A DNA stretch of 64,000 nt from Erigeron canadensis (GCF_010389155.1 NC_057761.1:50144213-50208212); one strand, 5' to 3'; numbered from the stretch's first letter, positions 35,315-48,803 are shown. Notes: generated from the letters alone by a model not told the origin. Numbers and translations: made by a program.

Positions 35315-38300
35315 TCAAGATTCCAGATCTGTGCGCTGCAAATTCTCTGAGCATTTTAGCAACAGCCCATGAATCTTTTCATAACCAAATGTGTCACCAA
35401 CGGACCCCACCTCTTCTTCGTCATTATCACTATCTATTTCCTTAGGAGTAACACGGTTTTGGTAGCTTCTTCTCCTTATAACAAAAACATTAAAGTAATA
35501 ACTCACCAGATTTCGCTTCAATTTTGCAGGAATCATATTTGCAGCTTTTCTCCAAAATAAGTTCATGATCTCACGCCTGCTCTTGGTGCTATGAGATAAC
35601 TCATACCGTGCCCTAACAACTAAACTTTTAAATCTTTTTTCTTCTTCTGGTTCCCATGAAAGCGAAACCTCCTCGCCCATTTGGTGAAATTTCCATTTAT
35701 AGAAAAGATGGCCAAGTTTGATTTTGACTTTCAACCTGTTTTCAGCAATGTGAAACCGCACACATTCAGCAGACCCAGGAAACACGCACTCACATGAGCT
35801 CTCCCTTCCTAGCCCGATTGCCACAATGTCCTTTTCGTGTTCTCCATTTGGGTCATCAGGTGGGGGCCACATTCGAGTACCAAGCCACTTGGGATCACTT
35901 TCAAAAACCATACCGGTCCATGTTGGTACTTTGGCTTGATAAAGTGGTCCCACATTATAATCTTGGTCCTGCGGTACCAAGATTTCATGAATTCGGTCTG
36001 TTGAAAATTTTCCAGATTCAGTTCGTTGACGTTTCAAACGAGAGGGGATTGGTATTGCAGAAGCGGATCGTCTACCACATCTTGATTGAACTCTATCGTC
36101 ATCATCATCATACATTGCAGGGTGCATTCTCTGGTTCTTTTTCTACGTGTTTGAAAAGTCAAAGGTTGCATTAATTTGTCGAAATTTAACTTAAATACAA
36201 CAATCAAATAGTACTCAAAGGAGATTCTTTACACAATAGACAACTGCTTATTAGCCTGCCACTTAAAAAAATTTCATCCTTTTATTCATATATATCTTGT
36301 GCGCCACAAAAACAGAATATTAGATTGCAGTTCACTTTTTAAGAGAACTTTTATAACAGACAATGTTAAATATGTAGATCATAGAAAAGGGAAACGACAT
36401 GTAGATCCTAATCCATTCCAATGTTAAATAACAGATCTAAAAAATTGTGTTTACAAACATAATTACCAAATATGAAAAGTGATGGGTCTTAATTGCCCAA
36501 ATAACTTTTATAATTTCTGTTGTCTGAGCAAATTCTTAATTTATGAAAACAATCAGGTTGCTATATATATTATATGCAAAATTGTATCAAAATTACTTAT
36601 AGCCAGAAGACTACTAAATTAGGGTTCATAATCTTCAGTAACATATTACATTGCACATATACTAACTATTCAAACATTCTTGCAGAAGTAGGTTTTATAT
36701 AATATGAATGCACACAAATCATAAAGCAAAAGAAACTTACATACACAGAACAAGTACAGCACTAACCATAATAACTAAAGCAAAGGTGATGGAAAAATAA
36801 AGCAGGGACTTTAAGCCAAACAAAAACTTTAGTTCCAAGATCAGAATTTTTACTCAGTTTCTCGATATTATGCATTATTTAAGCCGGCCCAATGATTTGC
36901 ATATCTAATTCCTTTAGCACAGTATGAACGGACCTACGTAATAAATTTGCTAAATGGTGAAAACAGAAGTGACAATTCTTCAACATAATATGTTTATTTT
37001 AATGTTCTAAAATTTGGTGAGTTGAAAGTTGAGCAATATTAGGATTTACAAAACCTGACTGACCGACTTGACTTTTAGTTTCTAAACCAAGGTAATTAAT
37101 CCAAGACTTACCCATGACAGATTGCAATAAACTAGACACAAATAAGAATTCAGAATATCATAGATGGGCAAAATAACTACACTCCTTTGATTAATAGTAA
37201 GATTAGAACCTAAAATGGGAATAATGATCATAAACGTTGAACATATACGACAGAATGAGTTATACCTGTGAACCACTTGCATCGTAGCCTAAATCAACCT
37301 TAAGTTCTGCAAAAAGTGCACGTCTAGCAAGCAAAACTTGCTTCCATAATTTATCATTCGTATAATTCTTCCATTTATAACTTCTTTGTGAAATTTCAAA
37401 GGCTCTATCATTGGGATCTTTTGCGGCATGTCCTAACCAATCTAGCATTTCCAATAGCGACAAAGATTCTTCCTCCCTCTTTCTTTTCTGATTGTTGACA
37501 TTAAAGGAAACAATGTCGTCTCCATCATCATCCATACAAATTAGCATATTAGTATCCACTTTCTTCACAACATTATCATCATCATGAATTACAGAAAGTC
37601 CCACTTTCTTGATTACATTATCAGGTGCTAACTCACTTTTAGTGACCTCGTCGTTGACCATTGAAAATCCGACTTTGTTGACAGCTTTTGGAGATAACTC
37701 ACACCTTTGTTCACTAAATTTTTCATCATCATCATCATTGATTCTCGAAAATTCAAGATTCATTACGTCCTCATTTCCATTAAACCTCGAAGTGCCCACA
37801 ATTTTCTTCATACCCTCTCCAATTTCAATAATTTCAACATCAATCAAAGATGTTCCCAGTTGACGTGACAAACGGTCCAGTTTTTCAACTACACCTATTT
37901 CCATATTATCCATTTTATCATCTTTAAAACCTCCCTTCATCAACCATTGATCCAATTCTAACAGATACTTGATATATATTAACTTCAAAGACGCAACAAG
38001 CCCGATTTCTAACCCACATTCCCTTGCAACAAATTCCCACAAACTATTTTCTGAAACCAACTCATAACTCCCTATTCTCCTAATTGTCAAAAACAGTTTG
38101 AATAAATCAGCCTCTTGTCCATCACCAAGTTTCGGCGGAAAAGGCCTAAAACGATTTCTATTAACTGAAACTTCTTTCAAGAAAAATGTAAGAACTTGAT
38201 CAAACAATGTCCTAAATTCACTAAAATCAGTACAACCATCCAAACCTCCAAACTTTACATATAAATCATGATGTTGGTTTACAAACAATCCATCACTTTT

Positions 38301-38372
38301 ACAGCTTTTCGGAATCTCGAATTCATTCAAATTCAAATCAGACCCATTTTTCAACTCTGAATTATAAGCCAT
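35315..38372 (-). CDS. ARID-ELM2-SANT-like chromatin protein
   Basis: Exons 38372-37266 and 36142-35315 join at CAG|AAA in phase 0 across a 1123-base intron to give 644 residues. Read separately they look like two genes. An ARID/BRIGHT DNA-binding domain spans about 50-145 (FRPFPPKLGDGQEADLFKLF, LWEFVARECGLE). An acidic, low-complexity middle follows, with a basic NLS-like KRKREEE near 297. A plant-specific block (AKDPNDRAFEISQRSYKWK) leads to an ELM2 domain at about 420-475 (HEILVPQDQDYNVGPLYQA, VPTWTG) and a SANT/Myb-like helix set at about 526-595 (SLSWEPEEEKRFKSLV). This is the architecture of Arabidopsis At2g46040/At4g11400-type proteins. ELM2-SANT modules usually recruit histone deacetylases, so a nuclear transcription-regulator role is inferred. 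No lesion is seen, and the start is the first ATG of the frame. Confidence 0.9.
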
Positions 38373-40731
38373 TTTTTGACATCAAGACTCAATTTTTTTT
38401 TTCTTGGTTTTTACAACAACACAGATAATACAAAAAAAAAAGATACAAATTTCAGCCAATAAACATCAAAAAAACATAATCCAGATTGAATATTGGAACC
38501 CCATTAAGCAACTAAACATGTACTTCGTGTTTTTCTTAATACTAAGATTTTACCTTTGTACATGTTTTTGGAACCCCTTTTAATTTTCCTACAAAACATT
38601 ATAAAAAAAAAAAAAAAATTAGTGAGAAAATTAATTTGTAAAATTATTAGGTGTTTAGTTAATTAATTGATGATGTATTTTGTGTTGATATCATTTAGAA
38701 TTAAAAGAGAAAATAAAATAGGTTTTTAGGGTGTTTTTAGCCCTCGAGATATAGGGGAAAAGAAAAGACTAGTGTTAAAAACTTAAAAGAGACAAACATT
38801 TTGTCTCTCTTTATTGGAAAAATAAAAATGAATTTTGTATTAAAAAAAGGGAAAAGTAAACACTCGTAATATAAAGTAACAATAACAATAGTAATAATAA
38901 TATCGAATGTCACAATTTACCTTATGTTTGGTAGGAGATGAATAATGAATTTGTGAAAAGGGAAATTGATTTGGGATTTAATCAATTGAAAGTTTATAAG
39001 AAAACCCTAATGATAGACTTTGGGGTATTTGGTGCATTTCTAGTTGGGAAGAGTTATGAGATTTGGGATTTTGGAGGTTTTGGTGTTGGTTTGTGTATGA
39101 TAGGTTGTGCATATAAATCACATCTAAGCCCTTTTTATAATATCTTACTAAGGGTATTTTTGTCAAACTTTTTTTTACTTTATTATTTGATATACTTGTG
39201 ATATAGATATAGATAACATACATAGATTATAGATCTCATCAAAAAAATTTGTTGATTTGCAGAAATAAATAGTCTTTTTTTATGGGAATTATTGCGGATT
39301 TATAAGTAAAAAAATTTGGTTAGAGATGAGAAATTTAGAAAATGACGATGAAGATGTTTGACATGTCAAATATTATGTCGATCCGATAAAGTTATAAGTG
39401 AAATGAGAAGAAAAGATAAATAAAATCTACATATTAAAAATCAAAAGTTAAAGTTGAAAGGTGAGTCTTTATAGTTATATCTCAATGATTAAAATTGTAT
39501 GTTGTATAGAATCATATTTATTAAAGAAGATTAAAGTAATTAATTTTTAACTCAAATTCAATTTTTGTTGGTAACTAAAGATGATAAGTGGTAATTAAAT
39601 TCATAAATTAACACTTGTTAGTCTCAAACTTTATACAAAATCTTGAAAACCGGAAGAACATGTCGAATCGAAAACCGGCAGAACATGTCGAATCGAAAAC
39701 CGGCCTACTCATTGTCACAGGTACGGGAGATTCATTGCTTAGGTTTGTTTAGTCCAAAACGTCCATTTTTCCAAGGAAACTGTGTTGAATAGAAGGATTG
39801 TACTGGGGAAAAGGTAATCTGATAAAGCTTATATATGTTCTGACAAGCTTTAATACTTATATATTTTTTTTTAGAGTCGGGGCCTCCATGGGATGCAAGG
39901 CTTTTAAATTGGAATTTGATCTTCATATGTTCATATATCTATATTTGATCTGATGTATATAAGGTGTTTTGGGTTTGGTGTTCTACTTTGGAGTTTGGAC
40001 CTACTCCATTTCCTGTACATTGGAACCCAATTGGGTTATTTACTGAAATCTTTTACATTAAGCTTAACTTAATCAAACAAATGAATGAGCGGTTTTAAGA
40101 AATCTTCTAAAATGTTTTTCTTAGCCAATCTTCTAAAAATGTCAGACTAATGTGTCCAAAAGCATTTACATTATTGTTAAGGAAGATATCAGAAAAAATT
40201 TTCGCAAAACCGAAACTTAAACTTTACACATTTACAGAAAGAATAATCATGTTATCCATACGTAAACTCAGTGCAATCAATAATAGATAGCTTACTTAAA
40301 ATTTCCTCAGCAAATAACATTTCAATTAATGTTAGAAAATGAATTATTTTCACAGTCTTCATTGCTGCAAAATACCATTTCAACTATACGGGTATTCATC
40401 AACTATTTGCAACTTTTTAGTTAATTTGTTCTCAATTGTCTTTTTTTTTTTTATGTTAATTTTGTGATTCTTTTTTTTTTCTTTGCTTCATGGTTTCAAT
40501 TGCTTCAAAAAGTTTGAAGATAGTGTTTGATTTTGCTTGTGACTTTGTGAGGACGTCAGATAAAACATAAAAGCTCTAGGGGAAGGTTATTTTGATTATT
40601 ATTCGAAGTTATCATACTACTCTAACTCTTACAAAACAAAATAGGTTAATTGGTCTAGGTTTACACTTTACAGTTTAACGGCTCGTTACTATTGCCTTGA
40701 TGCGGTAGATTTCAATACTGGTCACACCTAA
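38373..40731. other. 5' flank of the ARID gene and AT-rich intergenic DNA
   Basis: The first 500 bases should hold the promoter and 5'UTR of the minus-strand ARID gene. A 28-base unit (GAAAACCGGCAGAACATGTC) is repeated about two and a half times at 39645-39705. Open frames near 38938-39223 are not convincing on either strand. Confidence 0.35.
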
Positions 40732-41070
40732 GGCTTTAAGGAGTAAGGGTTCTTAGAACCCCCGTTTATCCTTAAATGTTGACATGTGGAGTTTCCTTTC
40801 TCATGGAGGTTCCCTTTGGAGTAAAGGGTTCTTCATAACCCCTTCTTATTGGTTTCACTTTGCCATGTATCAACATATCAACTCATGAGTCTTCTTGCTT
40901 CTTTTACTAAAGTCAAAGGAATGTTAGAAATAAGTGGCGTCCAAAATCGAACGAGCCAACAAACTTTTTTGAGTGGAACGCCCCTTGGGGCGGTGTGCTG
41001 GGCGTTCCCGGGGAGTTCCAAGCACTTTTTTGGCGTCCCTAGGAGGGAGAACGCTTTACTCCTTCCGGCC
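40732..41070. mobile_element. PIF/Harbinger-type MITE with TAA duplication
   Basis: Inverted ends GGCTTTAAGGAGTAAGGG and CTTTACTCCTTCCGGCC, flanked by TAA on both sides (40729-40731, 41071-41073). This is the three-base target of PIF/Harbinger (Tourist-like) elements. 339 bases, with a GC-rich right third; open frames inside are incidental. Confidence 0.8.
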
Positions 41071-41116
41071 TAAATCATACTTATAATAAACTGTTGCACA
41101 ACTACTTCTACCTTCG

Positions 41117-41328
41117 ATTTTCCATCCGTGAATACATCATGAGTTTGGGAGTAATACAATATCAAGTATGTGGTTAGATAATAAGCAATATATATCATCT
41201 AAAATTATTTTAATTTTCTTTAATTTTCCATCCGTGAATACATCATGAGTTTGGGAGTAACACAATATCGAGTATGTGGTTAGATAATAAGCAATATACA
41301 TCATCTAAAATTATTTTAATTTTCTTTG
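41117..41328 (+). repeat. 106-base tandem duplication
   Basis: The unit starting TTTTCCATCCGTGAATAC is present twice head to tail with only a handful of differences. It is recent and non-coding. Confidence 0.9.
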
Positions 41329-41401
41329 CTCTAAAAGAAACAATTTTAGATTGAGGTTTTATACAAATACATATCAAAACAGAATGGAGCATATGTATTT
41401 G

Positions 41402-41693
41402 TATACTACTATATAAAGCAAACTGTCTTCTTTTTAAGTAATTAAAACTTTGAAATGATCATATTACCCTTCTTCTGTATTCACTAACTTAAACATCTTT
41501 ATATATATACCTATAATACTCTTAATGAAATAACTTACAACATAGATCATCCAACTCTTAAATAACCATATTAACCTCTCTTACATCAATTAACTTACAT
41601 TCACTACCACGCCACCACCACCGCTGCACATCGCCGTCGCCACACCGTCGTCGCTACCTCCATCACAACTGCATCGTGTGGGCACCCGTCTAT
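41402..41693 (+). mobile_element. Small non-autonomous Helitron
   Basis: Starts TATACTACTATATAAAGC and ends GCATCGTGTGGGCACCCGTCTAT, a decayed form of the family end. It shares TATTCACTAACTTAAACATC with the copy ending at 50638, and the CCACCACCACCGC stretch with all copies. Confidence 0.55.
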
Positions 41694-41929
41694 ACATTAT
41701 AAACCCCAAAATACCTCCGTCATTGATTCATAATAGCATTAGATTAAATCTCAACCAGTCATTTTTATTTCTCTCCTCAAATCTTAACCACTCTTTTCTC
41801 TCTTTCCATAAATAATTTTATTCCTCTAATTCATTCAAAATCTTTTATCTCAAAAACCGTAAATCGATAAATTATAAAAATTATACGGGTGTTCTTAAAA
41901 ATTTCATGCTCTTTCATTAGATATGTCAT

Positions 41930-42090
41930 TCGATATACTTTTGACGAACTTTTAAATCCGAAAGCAGAGCACGTACGGCTAAGGAATTTGGCTATCACAC
42001 ACTTTATGACCTATTACCTCATATGACCTATCACACTCTGACCTATCACCCCCACCATCTCACCGGCACAACGCGCGGGTACTTTCCATC
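41930..42090 (+). mobile_element. Helitron-like 3' end fragment
   Basis: ACAACGCGCGGGTACTTTCC with a preceding CACC-rich stretch resembles the same family end, but the last bases and the 5' end are lost. Confidence 0.35.
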
Positions 42091-42796
42091 GTCTTAATTA
42101 AAATATTCATATTTTAAGACAACTTAAAAGCCACATCAACGTTGAAACTTCTTCGGTTAGAAGACCACATTCACTGCATCTAAAGTTCATATAATCCGAA
42201 CTCAAGAGACATTTACACAACGATACCATGGAAAATATCCTATCATTTCAATATTTTCTTACCGAGTGAGGTCCAGTTTCAGTAAAGCTTTATAATGTGA
42301 ATCATTCAGCTAGAAACTAATCAAATCTGTTATTATTGACAACTGACTACGAAAAAAACTCAACATAATTTATATCAATATCCACAACTTTATACATCTA
42401 TAGATTTACCATCTACAATGTAGGTACGGGAAAAACTCGTAAACAACACATCACACAGCTAAACATGCATCAAGTTCAAAGTGACATCTTTTGTCAAAAC
42501 ATTGCGACTTGAAACAAATCTATAAATTAAAATGATGAGAACATGTTGAAAATTCAAACCCTGCACATTAACAACTCTTTCTACAAACAAGTATAAAGGC
42601 CAACATCAAGACTCAGACTCCTGTACAAAATAATTCATTTTCTAACATTTTTTGTTCATCAAACCATCTTCCCATATGCTCCAACATATCTCCAACAGAG
42701 GGCAGATAGCACCGCTAAAGGAAAAGTAAATGAGTGATATGGTTTTGTCAATCTCCATAAGACTTTTCTCCTTGATATTTAATTTTTTTTTAAGGT

Positions 42797-42802
42797 TTTA
42801 TT
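42797..42802 (-). terminator. Poly(A) signal of the RING-H2 gene
   Basis: AATAAA on the minus strand, about 165 bases past the stop codon at 42967. Plant poly(A) signals are loose, so this is likely rather than certain. Confidence 0.45.
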
Positions 42803-42966
42803 TGTTTTCCCAATGGAATGGACAAGAAAATGAAGCATCGGAGAAAGGAGGGGAAAAAAAAGAGAAGAGAACCCAAAAGTATGGTTGCTACTAGAAAACC
42901 CGAGAAGTAATTCAACCCCCCAGTGCATTCTTTACCTTGGACACTTGATCACATAATTCCACAACG

Positions 42967-45347
42967 CTAATCATTAACAGGGAAGTTGATTATCATTTCC
43001 TGCACCAATGCACAATTTAAGATTAGTATGAGCACATTATGCTTATAATTACATTCCCATGTTTCCAAGTATCATTTTCATTCTCGAGACTATATCCTAG
43101 AGGCTAGAGGTGAAAACTTCAGCCCATTTAGTAACAAATGAGTCAATTTAAGTCATGCTTCACTGTATCGTTCCAATTTTATCGGATGTCCCCGAAGGGA
43201 CAAAAAAAAAAGAAAAATTAGTTTTACTCAGTCAAATGGGTAGAATGCAAAATTTAGTTTTTAGAAGAAAACGAGTAATATGGGCTGAACAGGTGGTCCC
43301 AAAGTGTACTTACAAGATACAACCTCCTAAATCACATATTTTAGATTAGATTGATTAACCATTATTTAACATATACATAAAAGCTGGACAAAAGGGTTTT
43401 GTGATCCCAAACTATAAGCATATTACTGCCCAGTCTATCCGTTTGACCTGCATACCAGCCCCCACTACGTCAAGTGGAGTGAGTCAAATGCAGTAACTTT
43501 TGATGCTAGTGACGAAGGATGACGCTCATATCACAAAACCCTACTGCAGTAACCCTTTATTATTTTTGTTTAATTGCATAAAATATACAGAATCCCAGAA
43601 AGAATATTAAGCCAATTAAATAACAGCAAATGTCATAAATGAAACTTAAACCAACCTGATCACACACAGGACATGTATCACTTCTCTCCATCCATTCAAG
43701 AATGCATGACAAGTGAAAATGATGTTCGCATTTTGTGACTATTTTTGGGTTGTCTTCGTCATATTCTGCAAAATGAGAAAGTGATGTGCTTATGCTTATA
43801 TAGCTTCAAGGAAGCAGAGTGATGATACACACCCTCCACAAGAGTTCTACGTAACTTTCTTCTCATTTACCCTTTTTTTGGAATTTATATTGTTGGGTTA
43901 ATTGCATAAAAACACAGCTTTAACCTGATTTCAAACAAAAGTTTGTTATCTTGTATAGAATACTGTTATTACCTTCAAGACATGTGGGGCACTCTTCAGG
44001 AGGTAAATTAGGTCCACTGGGCTTCTTGAGTTCACCAGACTTCTCGATCTCAGATTCTGTTTCTTTCGTTTCAACAAGTTCAATGTTGGTAATCTCTTTG
44101 CAATCAGATCCCTTTGCTTCTTTAGTGACAGTTTCACCACTGCCATTAACACTTATTTCTCCAACAGACACGGCATTATTTGTTGGAACAGGTAGTTCTT
44201 GTTTAATTCCAGAAGGTTCTCGATTGTTCAATGGACTCCGAGGAGGTCCAGCACTCACATCATATGGTATAGGTGCAGGAGGAGGCCTGTAGGTATCGGG
44301 TATAGACGTTTCAAGATTTGTATCAACTAAAAGCCCTGTTGAAAGGACAGAAGCTGCACCATTGTTTGACGATAGAGGTTGGCGCTCTTCTGATGCTATT
44401 GGATACTGCAGAGTGAATCATGTCGAAGTAAATATAAATTCATCGTTAAACAAAGTACAAATAGAACTGAAGACAACATAAAACTAATATTCTAATATCT
44501 CCATCCCACAAAATTTTGGAATGTAATGGCTAAAATGATGTGGGGATATCCTAAGAAATTTCTTCTGTTATGAACGTAGAAGAAGATCATCATCATGTAG
44601 CAGCAGACATGTCAAAGAAGGTAAGATTGTTAACAATATTAAGAGTATTTTTCCTGAAAGAAATATATTATAATCTACTGATATAATTCTAATTTGCTAA
44701 TTGTGAGATGTATTATACATCCAATCATTGACAGAATTCAGTCTTTTAAGTATATGAATAGTTACCGACTTACCATACATGTAGATTATCAAGGAAGCAA
44801 AGTAATTGAATAAACTTTTTGTTTGAAGGCCTTTTACAAGAATAGCTGGTATAAAAAGATAATTTTGCCAAGGTCTCAAGATGATTTTCAAATCTTGTTT
44901 TATGTTAACAAATCAAGTATAGCTCAAATTATAGGAAATAACTAAAAAGAAACTGTAGTCACTGGCATTTGCAATATGTGAATAGGGGCAAGTACCGAGA
45001 GAAACAAAAGACATCATAGAGATTAGAGACGGCAACACAGATATGTATAACAAGTTAGAGGGAGCAAAGTATACTGAGGATAGAAAACAACAGATGATAA
45101 TTTATGTAGAATTATATGTTCATATCATCTTCTGCTTATAAACGATCTTGGTAGTGTTTACTAAAGCATTTAGATACAACGATTTACAGAAGATGTGTAT
45201 ATTGCTATAACAAAATGTATCATGGGAAGTCATATGGTCAACAAAAAAGTTAGTATAAGGATTGTACTGAGCACTGACATGATAGAATCGGGGTGAGCTG
45301 TTGAGTTCTACTCCTTTTGAAGAAAAGCAGCAGCAGCAACCTCCCAT
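42967..45347 (-). CDS. RHB1A: RING-H2 E3 ubiquitin ligase, RHB1A type
   Basis: Four exons: 45347-45279, 44405-43973, 43765-43656 and 42999-42967. All have GT-AG introns and matching phases, giving 214 residues. The start MGGCCCCF suits N-myristoylation at Gly2 with nearby palmitoylated cysteines, so membrane attachment is likely. Family blocks follow: GLLVDTNLETSIPDTYRPPP, PIPYD, then an acidic linker with SEIEKSGELKKP. The C-terminal RING-H2 has Cys162, Cys165, Cys180, His182, His185, Cys188, Cys199 and Cys202 in the exact C-x2-C-x14-C-x1-H-x2-H-x2-C-x10-C-x2-C spacing. The last exon codes only EMIINFPVND. An in-frame upstream ATG at 45377 would put ten residues before the MGGCC motif, so the inner start is preferred. 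Splice signals at 47124 and 45441 point to a 5'UTR intron of about 1.7 kb. Confidence 0.92.
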
Positions 45348-47200
45348 CTTTATATCCTTAATAAAATCTTTATCCAACTGAACCAGCAGATAATGGCCTC
45401 ATTGCTTTCTGTATTCTAACAAAAGTGAAGCCACCTCTCAACTGAAATATAAAAATTGTTGATATGTCACAAGAAAGTCAAAGATGTATGCAAAGCAACC
45501 AAAATTTCTCACTAAAGTTGCACAATCTTCAGACAAGTATTTCTTAAATCAGTAAGACATTTGTTATTATTATACCCTTCTATGTATATTATAGTTCTTA
45601 AAAGATGCTGTAAATATAGAGTGTGATCATGGTTTTGAACCACCTAATTGATATACAAAGCTAATATGCAGAGCAACAAAAGTGACAATGAATTGTATAA
45701 TAGACATTATATACAACGCATTTCTCTATCATATCATATCTCATTAGTGATAGTGCATAATTACTACCTCAAGTAAGATTAACATATTCCAAAAGATGAG
45801 ACTGTTTCTTAACAAAATTATGAGATCAATACTTTTTGAAAGATGCAACTGTTTCTTAATTACGTTAAACATATATATGTGTTAGTCTAACTATAAGGTT
45901 CTATAACAGCATATTTCAGTAAAAGAACAATTAATTAGAGAAATGAGAATATAACACACAAACACAAGTATGAACAACACTTAGCATAAAGTCCATGCAA
46001 GTATGTGACGGATGACACTTTCTCTTTACTGGATAGTGGATACTGACATCATGTAAAAATAATGGTACACCCTTAACAAGTTAAATCACATCAATTCTAA
46101 AATCTTTACATGATAAAAGTATTACACACAAACACAAGCAGCAACTCGAAGACGTGACCCTTAACAACTCATTAGAAAACAATAACTTTCTTTTTATTGC
46201 AATCCAACAAAAAGAGCAAAACCCCAAAACATTTACAGAAGATATACAAAAGGTATGCAATTTGCTATCATAAACTAATAATTACCAAATGGTGCACCAA
46301 AGTAATCAGAGGAGCAAGCTGACAAATACATACAATTATCTTATTATGTCCAAAACCAAACCTTAAATCTCCGAATAATTCAATCAACAAGTTAATTTCA
46401 TAACTAAAATATAAACATTCAGCTAAATGAACACCAAAGACAGAGCCAAACCCTCGAGTTGCACAAACAATAACGCTAAGACAATCCAAACACGCCCGGA
46501 TATATTATAACTTTAATCCAACACCAAAGACTACATTCATCAAAACTATGTCTTAGCTAAATTCTAAAAAAGTTCAACTAACTAATCACAAAAAATAAAA
46601 ATGAAAAGATAACCAAACCACTTACTTGCAAAACTAATATATAACTAAAAGGCAACATATACAAATAAAACACACAAAAAGCAATATTACCCGAAAGCCA
46701 AAACCAAATAAATAAGCTAAAACAATTATATGCACCAGCAAGAAACTTACAAAAAGAAAATACAGAAATAAATAAATATTATAATTCAAAACCCAAGAAC
46801 AAATCTTTTATCTCAAATGATACAATCATCAAGTCAATACAAATAAAATTCAACAAAGATAGATACAGATTATATAACAAAGACCCAGAAACATCGGTTT
46901 CCAAAATTAGCGAAAGTAATAGTCTTTTTTAAAGACCTAAACCCTAAAAATACAGATTTAAAAAAAATCCCAATTGGCTATAAATTCTAAAATTATACAT
47001 ACACAATCATCAAGACTCCCTGGTAAAACCCAATAAAGATAAGAGTCAAACTATCAAATTTAGTAAAGTAAAAAAAAAAAAAAAATTACATCTTTGTGTT
47101 TGTGTGTGTGTGTATGTTCATACCTTGTTGTATGTATAGATTGAAGTTGTGGGGAAGAGGGAATGGAATGGAAATGGGAGCTGTGTGTGTACTTTTTTTA
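45348..47200 (-). promoter_or_regulatory. 5'UTR and leader intron of the RHB1A-type gene
   Basis: A donor (CAAG|GTATG, 47124) and an acceptor (TTTCAG, ending 45442) frame an intron of about 1.7 kb between a first non-coding exon near 47125-47200 and the coding exon. No coding frame of note lies in it. Long leader introns often raise expression in plants; that is inference here. A TG microsatellite (47098-47113) lies just inside the intron, next to the donor. Confidence 0.5.
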
Positions 47201-47895
47201 GTTGAAGAAAGAGCAAAGCAAAAGCTAATTAGAGAGAGAAAAAGAAAGTGAGCATGTATATTTTCTTTGCTATTTTATGTTATTTTGTGAGTGTGAGCAT
47301 GTATTATATTCTTTTGCTTTTTTTCATTGTTATATTATATTTAACAATAATTGTAAAAGAGCTTCTTAAAGTTTTCAAAAAAACCATCACCATTAGATGA
47401 AATTCAATTGATAATTTTAATGTTTTTTTGATATATTTACATTTAAATATATATATATATATATTAATATTTAAGCTTTTTCTTAAGTGTCATATTCTGA
47501 TAATTTTAATATTTTTTAAATATATTTATATTTAAATATATACTTTTTAGTGTTTCATTTGTCATGTCATCATTTTTTTACGTAGATATTTGCTTTTATT
47601 TTTATCCGTTTTAAATAGCAAATAAAAAAATCAAATACAAGATTCGAACTCATTACCTCTAACTTTTTATATTAAGCGCAAACTAATTGATTAAACTTAA
47701 TATTTGTTTATTTTTTGTAAAACTATGGTTGATATTTAGTGAATATTAAAATTAGATAACAGACATTGATAATATAATTGTCGATATTTGTAACTAATCT
47801 CTTTTTATTTTTCTTTGTATTTAATTATCTTTGTACATAGAATATAATTTACTATAATATAATGTAGAACTAGATTATATTGATGAATTATTTAA
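47201..47895. other. Promoter side of the RHB1A-type gene and AT-rich DNA
   Basis: The first part should contain the core promoter. Around 47620-47700 a stretch with GAGTTCGAATCTTG on the minus strand resembles a tRNA-type box B, but no good box A was found. No gene is seen. Confidence 0.35.
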
Positions 47896-48803
47896 TCTTA
47901 ATATATACTATAAGACAGTTGAACTAATGACTTATTAACCAATCACATTGTTCGATTTCATCAAATTGACTTTTGATGATGTCATCATTTAGATAAACTA
48001 CAAATAAAAAATCCTAATAATCATTATCCAAATATATTATTATATTATTATTTATATTAATATGTAAAAAAAGTCTCATTAATTTACACATTTTTATAAT
48101 TATAAATATTAATATTTAGTTTATTATTTGATATAAATACAATGTGACCTCTAGATACATATCCCAAACACGATTTACAACAGCGGGTTACTTAAATCCT
48201 AAATCCAAATCAATATAAACTCCATTCAAGATTCATTCTATCCCTCAATCAAAAAGTGCATAATTTTCTCTTTTTTTATATATTGGTTTTGCATATTCAT
48301 CTTTAAAGTTACAGTTGTCACTCAAATCAAGAGTCCTAATTGTTATCAAATAATATAAAAACAATCCTAATTGTTATCATATTATCATAGAATAAGTGAT
48401 TGAAAATAAATTTATGCGTTTTATAGACGCGCAGCATGATTAAATACATATACGTGAATGTCAAGTACAAGATCACAAATATGTTTATATCTTTTATTCT
48501 TAATTATCTTTCATAATAATATCACATTATGAGTACAACTGGTTTCAAAATTTTATATAATGGAGAAATTATTATACATAGCATGTGGCTTGTGGAATGA
48601 CTACGACAAACAATTCCATGAATATGTCGAGGCTAATAATGACAGTGGCAAACATATGATTATTGTACTACAACTTGCAAAATATAACACTTAGAATCGT
48701 ATTTTTCAAAATTATAAGCTTTTATGACTTAAATGTATGAACATCTAATATTGATAATATCGTAAACCTCGTGTCCAGTGTTGGACATGGAGCTAAAATC
48801 TAG
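47896..48803 (+). mobile_element. Helitron copy 2 of the 1-kb family
   Basis: Starts A|TCTTAATATATACTATAAGA and ends with the hairpin GTGTCCAGTGTTGGACAT, then GGAGCTAAAATCTAG|T. Both ends are as expected for a Helitron in an AT site. 908 bases; it aligns over most of its length with the reverse complement of 20915-21941. No transposase or helicase frame, so it is non-autonomous. Confidence 0.8.

Noticed and set aside
38938..39223. Overlapping 87- and 81-codon frames on opposite strands
   Set aside because: No recognisable domain, no splice context, and both strands are equally open.
47620..47700. Possible SINE or tRNA gene from GAGTTCGAATCTTG on the minus strand
   Set aside because: Only a box-B-like stretch is present; no box A or cloverleaf could be drawn.
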